Below, in pieces: positions 10,135-19,015 of a DNA stretch of 22,044 nt (position 1 is the stretch's first letter; each line of letters opens with the position of its first letter). This DNA comes from CAJXJP01 sp034111025 (GTDB taxonomy: Bacteria > Patescibacteriota > Gracilibacteria > BD1-5 > UBA6164). The stretch spans positions 1 through 22,044 of the forward strand of contig JAWUYB010000006.1 of assembly GCA_034111025.1 (NCBI GenBank), given 5' to 3'. Below the pieces are notes generated by a model, which was not told the origin of the DNA, searched no databases, and saw only the letters and a program-made list of their open reading frames with translations. The translations under genes and the position numbers were made by a program.

Positions 10135-13100
10135 TATAATTCAAAGAGTAAATGAAAAACTAGAATCAGGTTTTTTCTGATTCTGGGTAAGAAGGTACAA
10201 AGTATCATATTTAACTATTTTTCTAATTATAATTGCAGGTATATTTTCACTTTTCACTATACCAAAAGAATCTAGTCCAGATATAAAATTTGGTATTATT
10301 GGTATAACAACACCATATATTGGTGTAAATCCTAATGATATAGATTCTCTGATAACTGAGAAAATAGAAAAAGAAATTAAGAATATTGATGGTATTAAAA
10401 AAATTACATCTTCTTCATCTGTATGAGTAAGTTCTATTACTGTAGAATTACATAATGATGCAAATACAAGAGAAGTAATGACTGATATTAAAGATGAAAT
10501 TGATAAGGTTTCTCTACCAGAGGATGCTGAAGATACAAATGTAATTGAACTATCGAGTTCAAATGAATTAATGTTTGAAGTACTTTTATATTGAGATCCA
10601 GAAAAATTTACTAATTTTGACTTAACTTCTAAATCACAATTAATTAAAATTGCTTTAGAATGAAAAAATTGAATTGATTCTATTGATTTAGGTTGAGCAG
10701 ATCTACAATGATTTGGTGGATGAAGTAATACAACAGACTATGAAATTAAAGTACTATTAGATAAACAAAAGATTGAATTACTTTGATTAAGTATCAGAGA
10801 TATATCTCAAAGTATAAAAAGTTATAATAAAAATACACCTATTTGAAATTATACAATTTGAGAATTGAATTATGATTTTAGATTTGACTGAGAATTAAAA
10901 AACATTGAAGAGCTTAAAAATGTTGTATTAAGAGGTGAAAACGGATCATTTGTATTTTTAAAAGACGTTTCTGAAATAGTTACTGAGTATAAATCTAATA
11001 ATATACAGAAACTATGATTTGAATGAAAATCTGGTTATAACTATACATCTCTTGTTTTTAATAAAAAAGAATGAGCAAATATATTTGCAGTTTCACAGCA
11101 AGCAAAAGACTCCTTAACTGATTTTTTGAAGACTAATTCAGATATGGATTGATTACAAATACTTTATACTAAAGATTTATCTGAAGTTATTAAAGAAGAT
11201 TATAGTAATCTATGAAATACAGCAATTACTACATTAGTATTAGTATTCTTTACAATATTATTGTTTGTATGATTAAGAGAATCTATTATTGCATCTTTAT
11301 TAATACCATTAGCCTTTTTGATAACATTCTTGGTATTAGATACTCTATGAATGTCATTAAATTTCTTAACGAATTTTTCATTAGTACTTACTCTATGAAT
11401 TGCAATTGATACAGTTATTGTAATTATTGAATGAGCAAGTGAAAAACTTAAACTAGGTTATAATAGAAAGGCCGCAATACTATTAGCTGTAAAAGAATAT
11501 AAAGCACCACTTATAGCTGGTACACTGACTACATTAGTTGCTTTCTTACCTCTCATGTTTTTACCAGGTGTAATGTGAAAATTTTTAGCATTCATACCTA
11601 TTACAGTATTTACTACTCTAGTAGCAGCACTGATATTATCACTTACTATTAGTTCTACATTATTTATAAAACTAGTAAAAAATAGTAAAACTTATCACAG
11701 GGACGAAAAATTAGAAGCGACATTTAGTCATAAACAACAAGAATTTTTAGATTATGAAAGACAATGAAAAACTGAAAAAACCGCAAGTAAAATTTCTTTA
11801 AGAGAAAAAGTTTTATCAAGTATGTGATTGAAATATTATAATATGCTTAAGGTTGTAATATTATCTACAAAATTACGTATGATAGTTATTATAGCTCCAG
11901 TTATAGCTATGATTGCAACATTTATATTCTTAGCTCCACAGATTGGTTTTATATTATTTCCTCAAACTGATGAATCAGTAATTAATGTTGAAATATCTAC
12001 AAAAGAATGAACAGATAAAGAATCATTGAGAAAATATTTACCAATGATTGATTCAGCAGTATCTATATATCCTGAATTAAAAGTATACTATAATACTATA
12101 TCTGGTAATAAAATTGATTCATATATTGAATTATTAGAACCAAAAAAAAGGAAATCCCTTGATATGAGATCTGTTTTTGAAATAGAAGAATTAATTCTTA
12201 ATGACTTAAAGAAATTAGAACAATATGGTTTATCCGTATCTATAAAAACACAAACTGGTTGACCACCTACAGGGAAACCAATATGAATTAAGTTAATTGC
12301 TACTAATTCTAAACAAGTTGGTTTATTAAAAGATATTGCTGAAGAATTCAAAGCACATTTAAAAACTATTGAATGAGTAAAAAATGCTAATACATCATCC
12401 TCTGAAAGTCCAGGTCAATTTATATTCCAGTTTAATAGAGATAAATTAGCTGAAGTATGATTAACACCAGATGATATATTATGAGAACTATATTTTTATA
12501 CAAATGGTATAAAAGCAGGTTCTATAAAATCTACTTATGAAGATAATGATATTATATTAAAAATTAAGGAGTTTGATGATAATCTAAGTCCAGATGATGT
12601 TAAAAACTTAATTATAAAAACAAGAAAATGAGATATTAAAGTTTGAAATTATGCTGATTATAACTGTGTAAAAGCTGTTTCTTCAATTAATAGAGATGAT
12701 ACTAAAATATCTATTTCTATAGAATCAGACATTGAATCAGATTTTCTACCTACAGATATTCAACCATTATTTGTAAAATTTGCAGAACAATATAATTTTC
12801 CAGAAGGAATATCATTCTCTGCGGGTTGAGAAAATGCTGAAAATCAAGATTTAATTGTATCTACATTCAAATCATTATTTATCGCAATGTTCTTGATATT
12901 TAGTATTCTTGTATTTCAATTTAATTCATTCAAACAACCAGCTATAGTATTATACTCTGTAATACTTGCACTTCTTTGAGTTAATATAGGTTTATATTTA
13001 ACTGGAAATCCTTATTCTATGCCGTTTATGATTTGATTTATTGCTCTTACTTGAGTAGTAGTTAATGATGCTATTATCCTTATTGATAGAATTAATAAGA

Positions 13101-13759
13101 ACTTAGAAAAAGGTATAGATGACCTCCATTCAATTATTGGAGCAGGGAAGTCACGTTTACAACCAATCATAGTAACTACACTAACTACCGTATTTGGTGT
13201 ACTCCCACTTGCACTCCAAGATGAATTCTGGGCAGGACTATGATTTACAATAGTATTCTGATTATTTGCTTGATCTTCTATGACTCTATTTGTAATACCA
13301 TCGTTGTATTCTACAATTCATAAATATGATAACAAAACATTTTATTTAAAATTAATATATACAATATTAATCATAATTTGATCTGTAATAACATTATTAT
13401 GAATTAAAACAATTATTTGATGAGTATTCATTCAAGGAGTATTATTTATTTTATTCTGAATTATTTTCACAAAGATTAGTTTAATTTGATTAAGATTTAA
13501 TAGAATTATACTATTTATCCATAAATGGATTTCAATAATTTTATGAATATTATCATGATTTATATCAATTGTATTATTAGTAGGTATCTTATGAATTTCT
13601 CAATTATTAATTGAATCATGAAATATTTCTATTGATATAGAGATTATAATTACAAGTGTGTTTAATAAGGTAAATCTTATAATTTTCTCTATAATTACAT
13701 GATTCCTATATTTAAACTATAATCTTACCAATCATTTCTTAAATAAAAAAGAAGATTAA
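10127..13759 (+). CDS. RND-family efflux transporter with an extra C-terminal membrane domain
   Basis: A 1210-residue proton-driven RND permease (HAE/AcrB-like) of the cytoplasmic membrane. TM1 is at about 27-50, a first large extracytoplasmic domain follows to about 355, then TM2-6, a second large loop and TM8-12. TM4 reads TLGIAIDTVIVIIEG: the first proton-relay Asp is kept (Asp428) but the second, normally Asp, is Thr429. TM10 reads LTGVVVNDAIILIDR, as in N-type members without the AcrB lysine. After the usual family end (VIPSLYST, about residue 1056) about 150 residues with four or five further hydrophobic segments continue. Its ATG overlaps the adaptor stop by 8 bp and it ends inside a terminator stem. 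Substrate unknown; export of a hydrophobic or glycan product is possible. Confidence 0.9.
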
Positions 13760-13773
13760 TAATCTTCTTTTTT
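13745..13773 (+). terminator. Terminator of the tetR-MFP-RND operon
   Basis: A perfect 13-bp stem AAAAAAGAAGATT/AATCTTCTTTTTT with a 3-nt loop. The RND stop codon TAA (13757-13759) sits at the stem-loop junction. The A and T runs make it usable on both strands. Confidence 0.8.
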
Positions 13774-13781
13774 ATTATTTA

Positions 13782-13818
13782 TTGACAATACAATATATTT
13801 AATTATATATATTGTATT
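13782..13818 (+). promoter_or_regulatory. Promoter with an overlapping 12-bp inverted repeat (operator-like)
   Basis: TTGACA (13782-13787) is followed by TATATA at 13804-13809 (16-bp spacer). Perfect 12-bp arms AATACAATATAT (13787-13798) and ATATATTGTATT (13807-13818) with an 8-nt spacer cover the promoter from the last base of the -35 past the -10. This looks like a tightly controlled promoter for the 57-residue gene that starts 25 bp later. Confidence 0.6.
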
Positions 13819-13842
13819 AACTTAATTTTTTAAATTAAATAT

Positions 13843-14016
13843 ATGACTTCGAAATGATTTGAATCTTGACTAGATGAAAAACTTAAAGAGATATTACCAA
13901 TAGATATGGATGTGGAGGATGAAAGAGCATGGGAAGATGCAATTCAAGCTGGTATCATTTCTTGAAACTTAAAAGTTTTTAGTATATTATCATGAACGAA
14001 TAATATAGAGAAATAA
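13843..14016 (+). CDS. Small acidic protein of unknown function (57 aa)
   Basis: Fifty-seven residues, MTSKGFESGLDEKLKEILPI..., acidic, soluble, no signal peptide or membrane segment. The centre (VEDERAWEDAIQAGIISGNL) could form a helix-turn-helix-sized pair of helices but matches no family I know. It has its own consensus -35 box, a large inverted repeat over the promoter and a strong terminator right after it, so it is probably a genuine monocistronic gene. Four glycines are TGA, and reading through them gives a coherent peptide. The stop of the convergent DHH gene lies 46 bp beyond its own stop. Confidence 0.6.
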
Positions 14017-14043
14017 AAAACTCACTAATAAATAATAATGATG

Positions 14044-14086
14044 AAAGAACTAAAAAAACTCCTTAGAGGAGTTTTTTTAGTTCTTT
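14044..14086. terminator. Strong bidirectional terminator (20-bp perfect stem)
   Basis: The arms at 14044-14063 and 14067-14086 are exact reverse complements around loop TAG, with ACTCCT/AGGAGT at the tip and seven-base A and T runs within the arms. It separates the convergent 57-aa gene and DHH phosphoesterase gene. The DHH stop codon (14065-14063) is at the loop, so the last codons of that gene form the stem. Confidence 0.85.
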
Positions 14087-15046
14087 GAGTAATAATTCTT
14101 TTGTTTCTTCCATTGATAATGTACTTGTGAATCATGCTGCGAGTTTATGTCATCCTCATCAGAATAAGTCTTGAGCAAGAGCTGATACATTCATTGATTT
14201 ACTTCTCATAGATCATTTAATTTTTCATTCTCAGATAGAATAAAGCATAAAACAAACATCACTCCCATCCATATTGGCTAAAAATTCATTGGTAACTCAA
14301 GATGAATCTCAGTTACTCGTGTCTGTTTTTTCTAGATATTCTTCTTTTATAATTGCATATGTGATTTTTCAATCATCTGTTTGTTGAATATCTTTTAATA
14401 TTTCTCACCATAGTTTTGATCTCTTGAATGTTTTCTTTTTGTAGAACTCATACATAGGTAATCTGAAATCAGCTCAAAATTCCATTAGTTTTGCTGCTGT
14501 TCTGAGTGTTTCAGGTGTAGTATTAGCATTATAGAATATATTTGTATCAGTATGTATTCAGGCTGTTAATAATGTAGCTATTTTTGAATCAATATATTTA
14601 TCTAATCATAGTGTTTCAAGAGTCTTAAATAATATTTCACAAGTTGAGGAAGCATTTGTATCGATTATATTTAAACTTCCAAAACCAGGATTTGTTATAT
14701 GGTGATCAAATACTACAAAATCTGTATTTTTGAAAATATTTTCATTGTTTATGTATGTTTCACCAAGTTGAGATAATGATGCCGCATCAAGAGAAATAAT
14801 TAAATCAGGATTAAATTCTGAAATATTTAATTCAGGATTAATTATATGATCAACTCATAAAAAACTAAAATCTTTAGGGTTTTTATCATCATTTATAGCT
14901 GCTACGTTATATCATTTTTTTTCAAGTATAAGATATAAAGCTGTTAGACTTCAAAAGCAGTCTGGATCCATTCTAACGTGATTTATAAGAAGAATATTTT
15001 TAGCATTTGCTAATAGTTTTCAGAATTCTATTATTTTATGTTCCAT
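14063..15046 (-). CDS. DHH/DHHA1 phosphoesterase, NrnA-like
   Basis: A 327-residue protein of the DHH superfamily. Family members such as NrnA degrade short oligoribonucleotides or pAp with Mn2+. Motifs in order: INHVRMDPDCFGS (HxxxDxDxxGS, metal site), ISLDAA, VFDHH (the DHH motif), AGIHTDTN, and the C-terminal DHHA1 substrate-binding GGGGHKLAAGF at residues 296-305. In GGGGH three of the four glycines are TGA, one of the clearest proofs of recoding in the window. Length and domain order match NrnA (about 310-330 residues). A nanoRNase/pAp phosphatase role is inferred from similarity. An inverted repeat with a TATAAT box lies 3 bp upstream of the ATG, and the gene ends in the bidirectional terminator. 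Confidence 0.88.
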
Positions 15047-15049
15047 AAG

Positions 15050-15078
15050 TATAATTAGGAGTTATTTTCCTAATTATA
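15050..15078 (-). promoter_or_regulatory. Perfect 11-bp inverted repeat with -10 box in front of the DHH gene
   Basis: TATAATTAGGA and TCCTAATTATA are exact arms around a 7-nt loop, ending 3 bp before the ATG (15046). The minus strand reads TATAAT at 15078-15073, a consensus -10 box; no good -35 is visible. If transcription starts upstream, the RNA hairpin would cover the only AGGA in the leader. If it starts here, the repeat acts as DNA, for example as an operator. Confidence 0.5.
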
Positions 15079-15110
15079 GTTACTTTTATTTGTTTAGAAA
15101 ATTTAATAAT

Positions 15111-15149
15111 AAAAAAGAGCTAAAATATTGTAAAAAAATATTTTAGCTC
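15111..15149 (-). terminator. Rho-independent terminator at the 3' end of the candidate RNA
   Basis: A perfect 13-bp stem GAGCTAAAATATT/AATATTTTAGCTC with a 7-nt loop. A run of six T follows only on the minus strand (15116-15111). No minus-strand protein gene lies upstream before 18102, so the transcript it ends must begin in the non-coding stretch to its right. Confidence 0.75.
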
Positions 15150-15370
15150 CGAATTTTAGGCAAGAAAAAAATTTAAGCATAATGGGTATTAGTGGCTTAA
15201 ATTCGTATTTTGTCTAGTTTTCACTTCCTAGACAAATAACGAATCGTTTTGTATGTCTAGGGGAAAGTAGATCAGGTTTGAATCACTAATCTCTGTGTTT
15301 CGTGGAAGTTCTCAAATCTTCCTAATTTATACCGAACTTGGGTAATGTTGAAAAGCTATTCACCATGCTT

Positions 15371-15417
15371 TTTTATTTTTATTTTGTTTTGAACGTGAGT
15401 TCATTTTTTGTATTTTT
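15371..15417. repeat. A/T-rich hairpin module, copy 1
   Basis: On the plus strand TTTTATTTTTATTTTG, then TTTTGAAC-GTGA-GTTC, then ATTTTTTGTATTTTT. It aligns with 15491-15533, exactly 120 bp further on; the 4-bp stem is kept while the loop differs. Confidence 0.55.
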
Positions 15418-15490
15418 GGTGAAGTAATTATATTCATACAACTATTAAATTATTTTTTAATAACTCTATGAATATAATTATTCGACCTGT

Positions 15491-15533
15491 TTTTATTTTT
15501 ATTTTTGTTCGAACCGAAGTTCTTTTTGTATTA
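15491..15533. repeat. A/T-rich hairpin module, copy 2
   Basis: On the plus strand TTTTATTTTTATTTTTG, then TTCGAAC-CGAA-GTTC, then TTTTTGTATTA. On the minus strand the loop is cUUCGg with A-rich flanks, in register with copy 1. Confidence 0.55.
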
Positions 15534-15632
15534 GGTAATCTTACTAGATTTCAGTAAGAACCATCTGGTCAAGTATAAATTATTTTAATGAGATGTAAGT
15601 TCATGTGTTCTCTCGAACCAACTTACATAACT

Positions 15633-15641
15633 AGTATATCA
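15633..15641 (-). promoter_or_regulatory. Extended -10 promoter of the candidate RNA
   Basis: The minus strand reads TGATATACT: a TGn extension and TATACT (5 of 6 to consensus). A weak -35 TTAGTC lies 18 bp upstream. The predicted start, about 15626, coincides with the foot of the first 9-bp RNA stem. Confidence 0.5.
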
Positions 15642-15715
15642 GTTTTACTAATAACTGACTAATTATTAATCTTGACACTTTTGTATTATTTTGTTTGAGA
15701 TATATTTTAACCTTA

Positions 15716-15741
15716 AAAAATCCTTAAGCATAAGGATTTTT
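15716..15741. terminator. Terminator-like hairpin upstream of the RNA region
   Basis: A perfect 11-bp stem AAAAATCCTTA/TAAGGATTTTT with loop AGCA and T runs on both strands. It would stop plus-strand transcripts leaving the RNA region before ligA, so a plus-strand transcript there is not excluded. Confidence 0.6.
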
Positions 15742-15975
15742 ATAATTTAAATTAAATCAATATTTCTATTTTACTAATATTATAAATTGTTAAAAACTAC
15801 TAAAATAATGGCTTATTTTATATGTTTTGTTTCAAAAATGTGTACATGAATTATTGTACTTATATTGTGTATTTGGATTGTTAAAAAGTTTTTCACATGA
15901 AAGAGGATGATAGATTTTGTTAATTATTGTTTATGTTTAAACTATTAGTAATAATTTAAAACTAAATTAGTAAGA
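15742..15975 (+). promoter_or_regulatory. ligA upstream region
   Basis: About 230 bp of AT-rich DNA without a gene. The ligA promoter must be here, but no hexamer pair is convincing; TTGTTT (near 15927) with AATAAT 17 bp later is the best of several weak options. A short GTACA/TGTAC repeat lies near 15842-15860. Confidence 0.3.
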
Positions 15976-18066
15976 ATGCTTCAAAGATCTAAAGACTTCA
16001 TAAATAAAGAGATAAAAGAATTTTCAGAATCACAAACTATTGAGCTTCAAGAACTGATTAAATACCATAGTGATTTATATTATAATAAAGAACAACCTAT
16101 TATATCAGACTATGAATATGATCTATTACTAGAGAAACTTCAAGAACTTGAAACTAAATTTAATATAACTGAAGCTATCTGAAATACTGTTTGATCAGAA
16201 CTTATTGAATCTAGTTTTGCTAAAGTAAAACATTCTCGTCCAATGATTTCTCTAGGGAATACTTATAATGAAGAAGATTTAATTGATTTTGATGAACGTG
16301 TAAAAAAGAATATTACTTCTGTATGAAAAAATATAGAGTGATTAGAATACGTTCTAGAATTTAAATTTGATTGATTAGGTGTAGAGCTTATTTATAAAAA
16401 TGGTGAACTTGTACAAGCTATAACAAGAGGGAATTGAGTAGAGTGAGAAGATGTAACAATGAATGTTATGCAAATAGCTAATATCCCTAAAAAAATAGAT
16501 TATAAAAAACATTTAGAAGTGAGATGAGAAGTTGTATTGCCACTGTCTTCATTTGAAGCTATGAATGAAAGAGCTAAAAAAGAGGGGACTAAGATATTTT
16601 CAAATCCTAGAAATGCAGCATCTGGTAGTTTAAGAATGAAAGATAATAGTATAACGAAACAAAGAAATCTAAAATTTTTTCCATTTGATCTCGCTAATTT
16701 TGATGAATATAGAAATGAAATAAATATACATAAATATTTTAATGTGATAAATAGTCTCTATGACCTAGGTTTTGAAAGAGTAAATTATTTTAAAAAAATG
16801 AACTGAGTATCAGATATTATATATGAAATACATAATTTCTGAGATGTAAAAAATCAAATAGATTTTGAAATAGATGGATTAGTATTAAAGGTTAACGATA
16901 TTAGTTTATGGCAATCAATAGGTTTTACAGAACATCATCCACGTTATGCAATTGCATATAAATTCCCAGCTGAGATTCTCACAACAAAAATTAACTCAGT
17001 AGAACATCAAGTAGGTAAAACATGAACTATTACTCCAGTAGCTAATTTAGAACCAATTATAATAGGTTGAGTAACAGTAAGAAGAGCAACACTTCACAAT
17101 TATGAAGAAGTACAAAGTCTTTGAGTTCATATAGGAGATACTGTATTTATTAAAAGAGCAGGAGAAGTTATTCCTAAAATTATTTCTGTTGTAAAAGAAT
17201 GAAGATTAGAAAATGCTGAAGTTATTAGTGTTCCACAATATTGTCCTAGTTGTGGAAGTGAAATTATAAAAGATGGAGAAAAAGTACGTTTTTATTGTCC
17301 AAATACAGTAGATTGTCCTGCTCAAAAGTCAGAAAAACTAGTTTTTGCTGTAGGGAAACAATGATTTAATATTGATGGATTCTGAGTGAAACAAGTAGAA
17401 TTATTTTTAGAATTATGAATCATTCATAACATAGTAGATATATTTAAAGTATGAGATAAAGCAGAAGAAATATTAACTCTTGAATGATTTCAGCAAAAAT
17501 CTATTGATAATCTTATCTCTGGAGTGGAAAAGGCAAAGAATGTAGATATATCCATATTTATAACAGCTCTAGCTATTAACGGTGTAGGGAAAAAAACTGC
17601 TAAAACACTTGCAAAATTATTCCATTCAAAAGAATCACTATTAGAATTTCCATATACATCTGAAGATTTAGTAGAATTAGATGATATTTGACCAGAAATT
17701 GCTATAAATGTATGTGAATATTTTAATAATCAAGCTCATAAAAGAATATTATCAGAACTTTCTGAAATATTAAATATATCTTATTATGAAAAACTAGAAA
17801 TAATAGCAGACTGAAATGAATCTATATATTTCTGAAAAAAAATGTGTATTACTTGAAGTTTTATATTAGATGAATGAAAAAAAGTCTCTCGTGATGATCT
17901 AGTTATTCAACTAGAATCAGTAGGATGAGATTTCGTATCAAGTGTAAGTAAAAATACAGATTTCTTACTTGCTTGAGAGAAATCTGGTTCTAAACTCAAA
18001 AAAGCGAATGAATTATGAGTAGAAGTTATTAATTTAGAAGATTTTTATAAAGAAATTAACAAATAA
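15976..18066 (+). CDS. ligA: NAD-dependent DNA ligase
   Basis: A 696-residue LigA, close to the family's usual 670 or so. It seals nicks in duplex DNA at replication and repair using NAD+. An Ia-type N-terminal region contains YHSDLYYNKEQPIISDYEYD. The adenylation domain has FKFDGLG with nucleophile Lys130, then TRGNGVEGEDVT and RGEVV. An OB fold follows, with VGKTGTITPVANLEP. The zinc finger is CPSC-x14-CPNTVDC (C-x2-C-x14-C-x5-C, as in E. coli). Then come helix-hairpin-helix repeats (ALAINGVGKKTA) and a C-terminal BRCT domain (CITGSF... to the end). The conserved TRGDG is TRGNG here. About 30 glycines are TGA, including Gly133 of KFDG. The ATG follows an A-rich leader without Shine-Dalgarno. 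It is monocistronic with a terminator 2 bp after the stop. Confidence 0.97.
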
Positions 18067-18067
18067 T

Positions 18068-18094
18068 AAAAAAGAAGCAAAATGCTTCTTTTTT
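18068..18094. terminator. Bidirectional terminator between ligA and the mscS-like gene
   Basis: A perfect 12-bp stem AAAAAAGAAGCA/TGCTTCTTTTTT with loop AAA. It starts 2 bp after the ligA stop and lies 8 bp past the mscS-like stop (18102) on the other strand. Confidence 0.88.
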
Positions 18095-18101
18095 ATTTGA
18101 A

Positions 18102-18968
18102 TTATTTAGATTCTTTATATAAATGAACATCTCTTTGAGGAAATGGGAAAGAAATACCTTTTTTATCAAAAGTCTTTTTAACAGTTTCTAGTAGATCTCA
18201 TCTAACTCCCCAGTAGTCAGCTGATTTAACAAATACTCTAAAGTTAAATATAACTGCATTATCTCATAACTCAGCTACTGCAATTGTTATATCTTCCTTT
18301 TGAATAATTCTAGATTCAGCATCACTAATTTCTTTTAATGTAGTTTTAACTAGATCTAAATCATCAGAATAACTAACTCATACTTGTAAATCTACTCTTC
18401 TTCTTTTTTCAGTTGAATAATTTATCATAGATGAATTACTAATATCTGAATTTGGAATAATTATTCTTTTTCTATCACCTGAAAGTATGATAGTATTAAA
18501 AATATGTATTTCTACTACTGAACCAGCATGTCAACCAGCTTCAATAAAATCACCAATTTTATAAGGTTTGAATAACAATATCATTACACCTCCTGCAAAA
18601 TTTTGAAGAGTCCCCGATAATGCTAAACCAATTGCTAATCAAGCTGCAGCTAATAATGCAACAAATGAACTTGTTTCTACACCAATAATTCCAGCAGCAC
18701 TAACTATTACTAGTATTTTTAAAATAATAGCAATTAAACTTGATATAAATGATTCTAACATTGGATCCCAATCATTTTTTTTCATAATTGTTTGTACCAT
18801 TCTATTAATCATATTTACAACTTTGAAACCAATCCAAAGTGTTAATATAGCACCAATAATATTAGGAACAACATCTGCAGAGTATTTCATGACACCACCT
18901 AACATAGAACTAACTTGTTCCATATTTATATTATCTAGGTTCATATTTTTAGTTATTAATAAATACAT
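18102..18968 (-). CDS. Small-conductance mechanosensitive channel (MscS family)
   Basis: A 288-residue MscS-type channel, which opens under membrane tension to release solutes in osmotic downshock. Three hydrophobic segments come first (about 30-52, 70-92 and a pore-lining third with AAAGLAIGLALSGTLQNFAGG, the Gly/Ala-rich TM3 of the family). The beta domain follows (PYKIGDFIEAGGHAGSVVEI, then the family-typical IIIPNSDISNSSMINYS), and the C-terminal alpha-beta domain ends in PFPQRDVHLYKE. The length equals E. coli MscS (286). Two starts are possible: the ATG at 18968 used here and one eight codons later (18944), which would give a more MscS-like short N-terminus. It lies 47 bp downstream of trmB and is probably transcribed with it. 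Confidence 0.93.
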
Positions 18969-19015
18969 ACGAATATAATAACTATAATTAAAAAAAAATA
19001 AACATTATTTTTATA

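Larger units (their letters stand above)
15111..15628 (-). ncRNA. Candidate long structured RNA, class not recognised
   Basis: About 520 nt without a protein frame but dense with helices. From its 5' end: a 9-bp stem (15628-15593) enclosing GTTC-GAGA-GAAC (GNRA loop); a 7-bp stem (15559-15539); GAAC-UUCG-GUUC (15522-15511), a cUUCGg tetraloop; a 14-bp perfect stem (15480-15467 with 15438-15425); GAAC/GUUC at 15402-15391; then a domain closed by AAGCAU (15370-15365) with AUGCUU (15180-15175), inside it CACUAAU/AUUAGUG, GGAAG/CUUCC and two competing CUAGACA helices. An extended -10 box ends 5 bp before the first stem and a terminator closes the unit. GNRA and UUCG loops form only on the minus strand for two of three small hairpins. 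It could also be a leader of the DHH gene. RNase P, tmRNA, SRP and T-box signatures are not visible. Confidence 0.55.

Noticed and set aside
12088..12351. Minus-strand open frame inside the RND gene
   Set aside because: It is antisense to a well-conserved transporter region and has no family resemblance or start signals.
15175..15370. A separate plus-strand RNA ending in the T-rich run after ATGCTT
   Set aside because: The plus strand also allows the closing stem with G-U pairs and a GTGA loop at 15391-15402. The extended -10 box, the UUCG and GAGA loops and the one-sided terminator favour the minus strand, so it was not listed separately. It is not excluded.
15111..15628. RNase P RNA, tmRNA, SRP RNA or T-box leader
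   Set aside because: I looked on both strands for the GAGGAAAG and ACAGA conserved blocks of RNase P, a tRNA-like CCA end and tag frame of tmRNA, the SRP helix 8 GGAAGGAAGCAG-type motif and the T-box GGTGG motif. None is present in recognisable form.
15976..18066. ligA as a pseudogene with many in-frame TGA stops
   Set aside because: The frame is continuous through all TGA codons, the TGA positions fall on conserved glycines and all catalytic motifs are intact. Recoding explains this better than decay.
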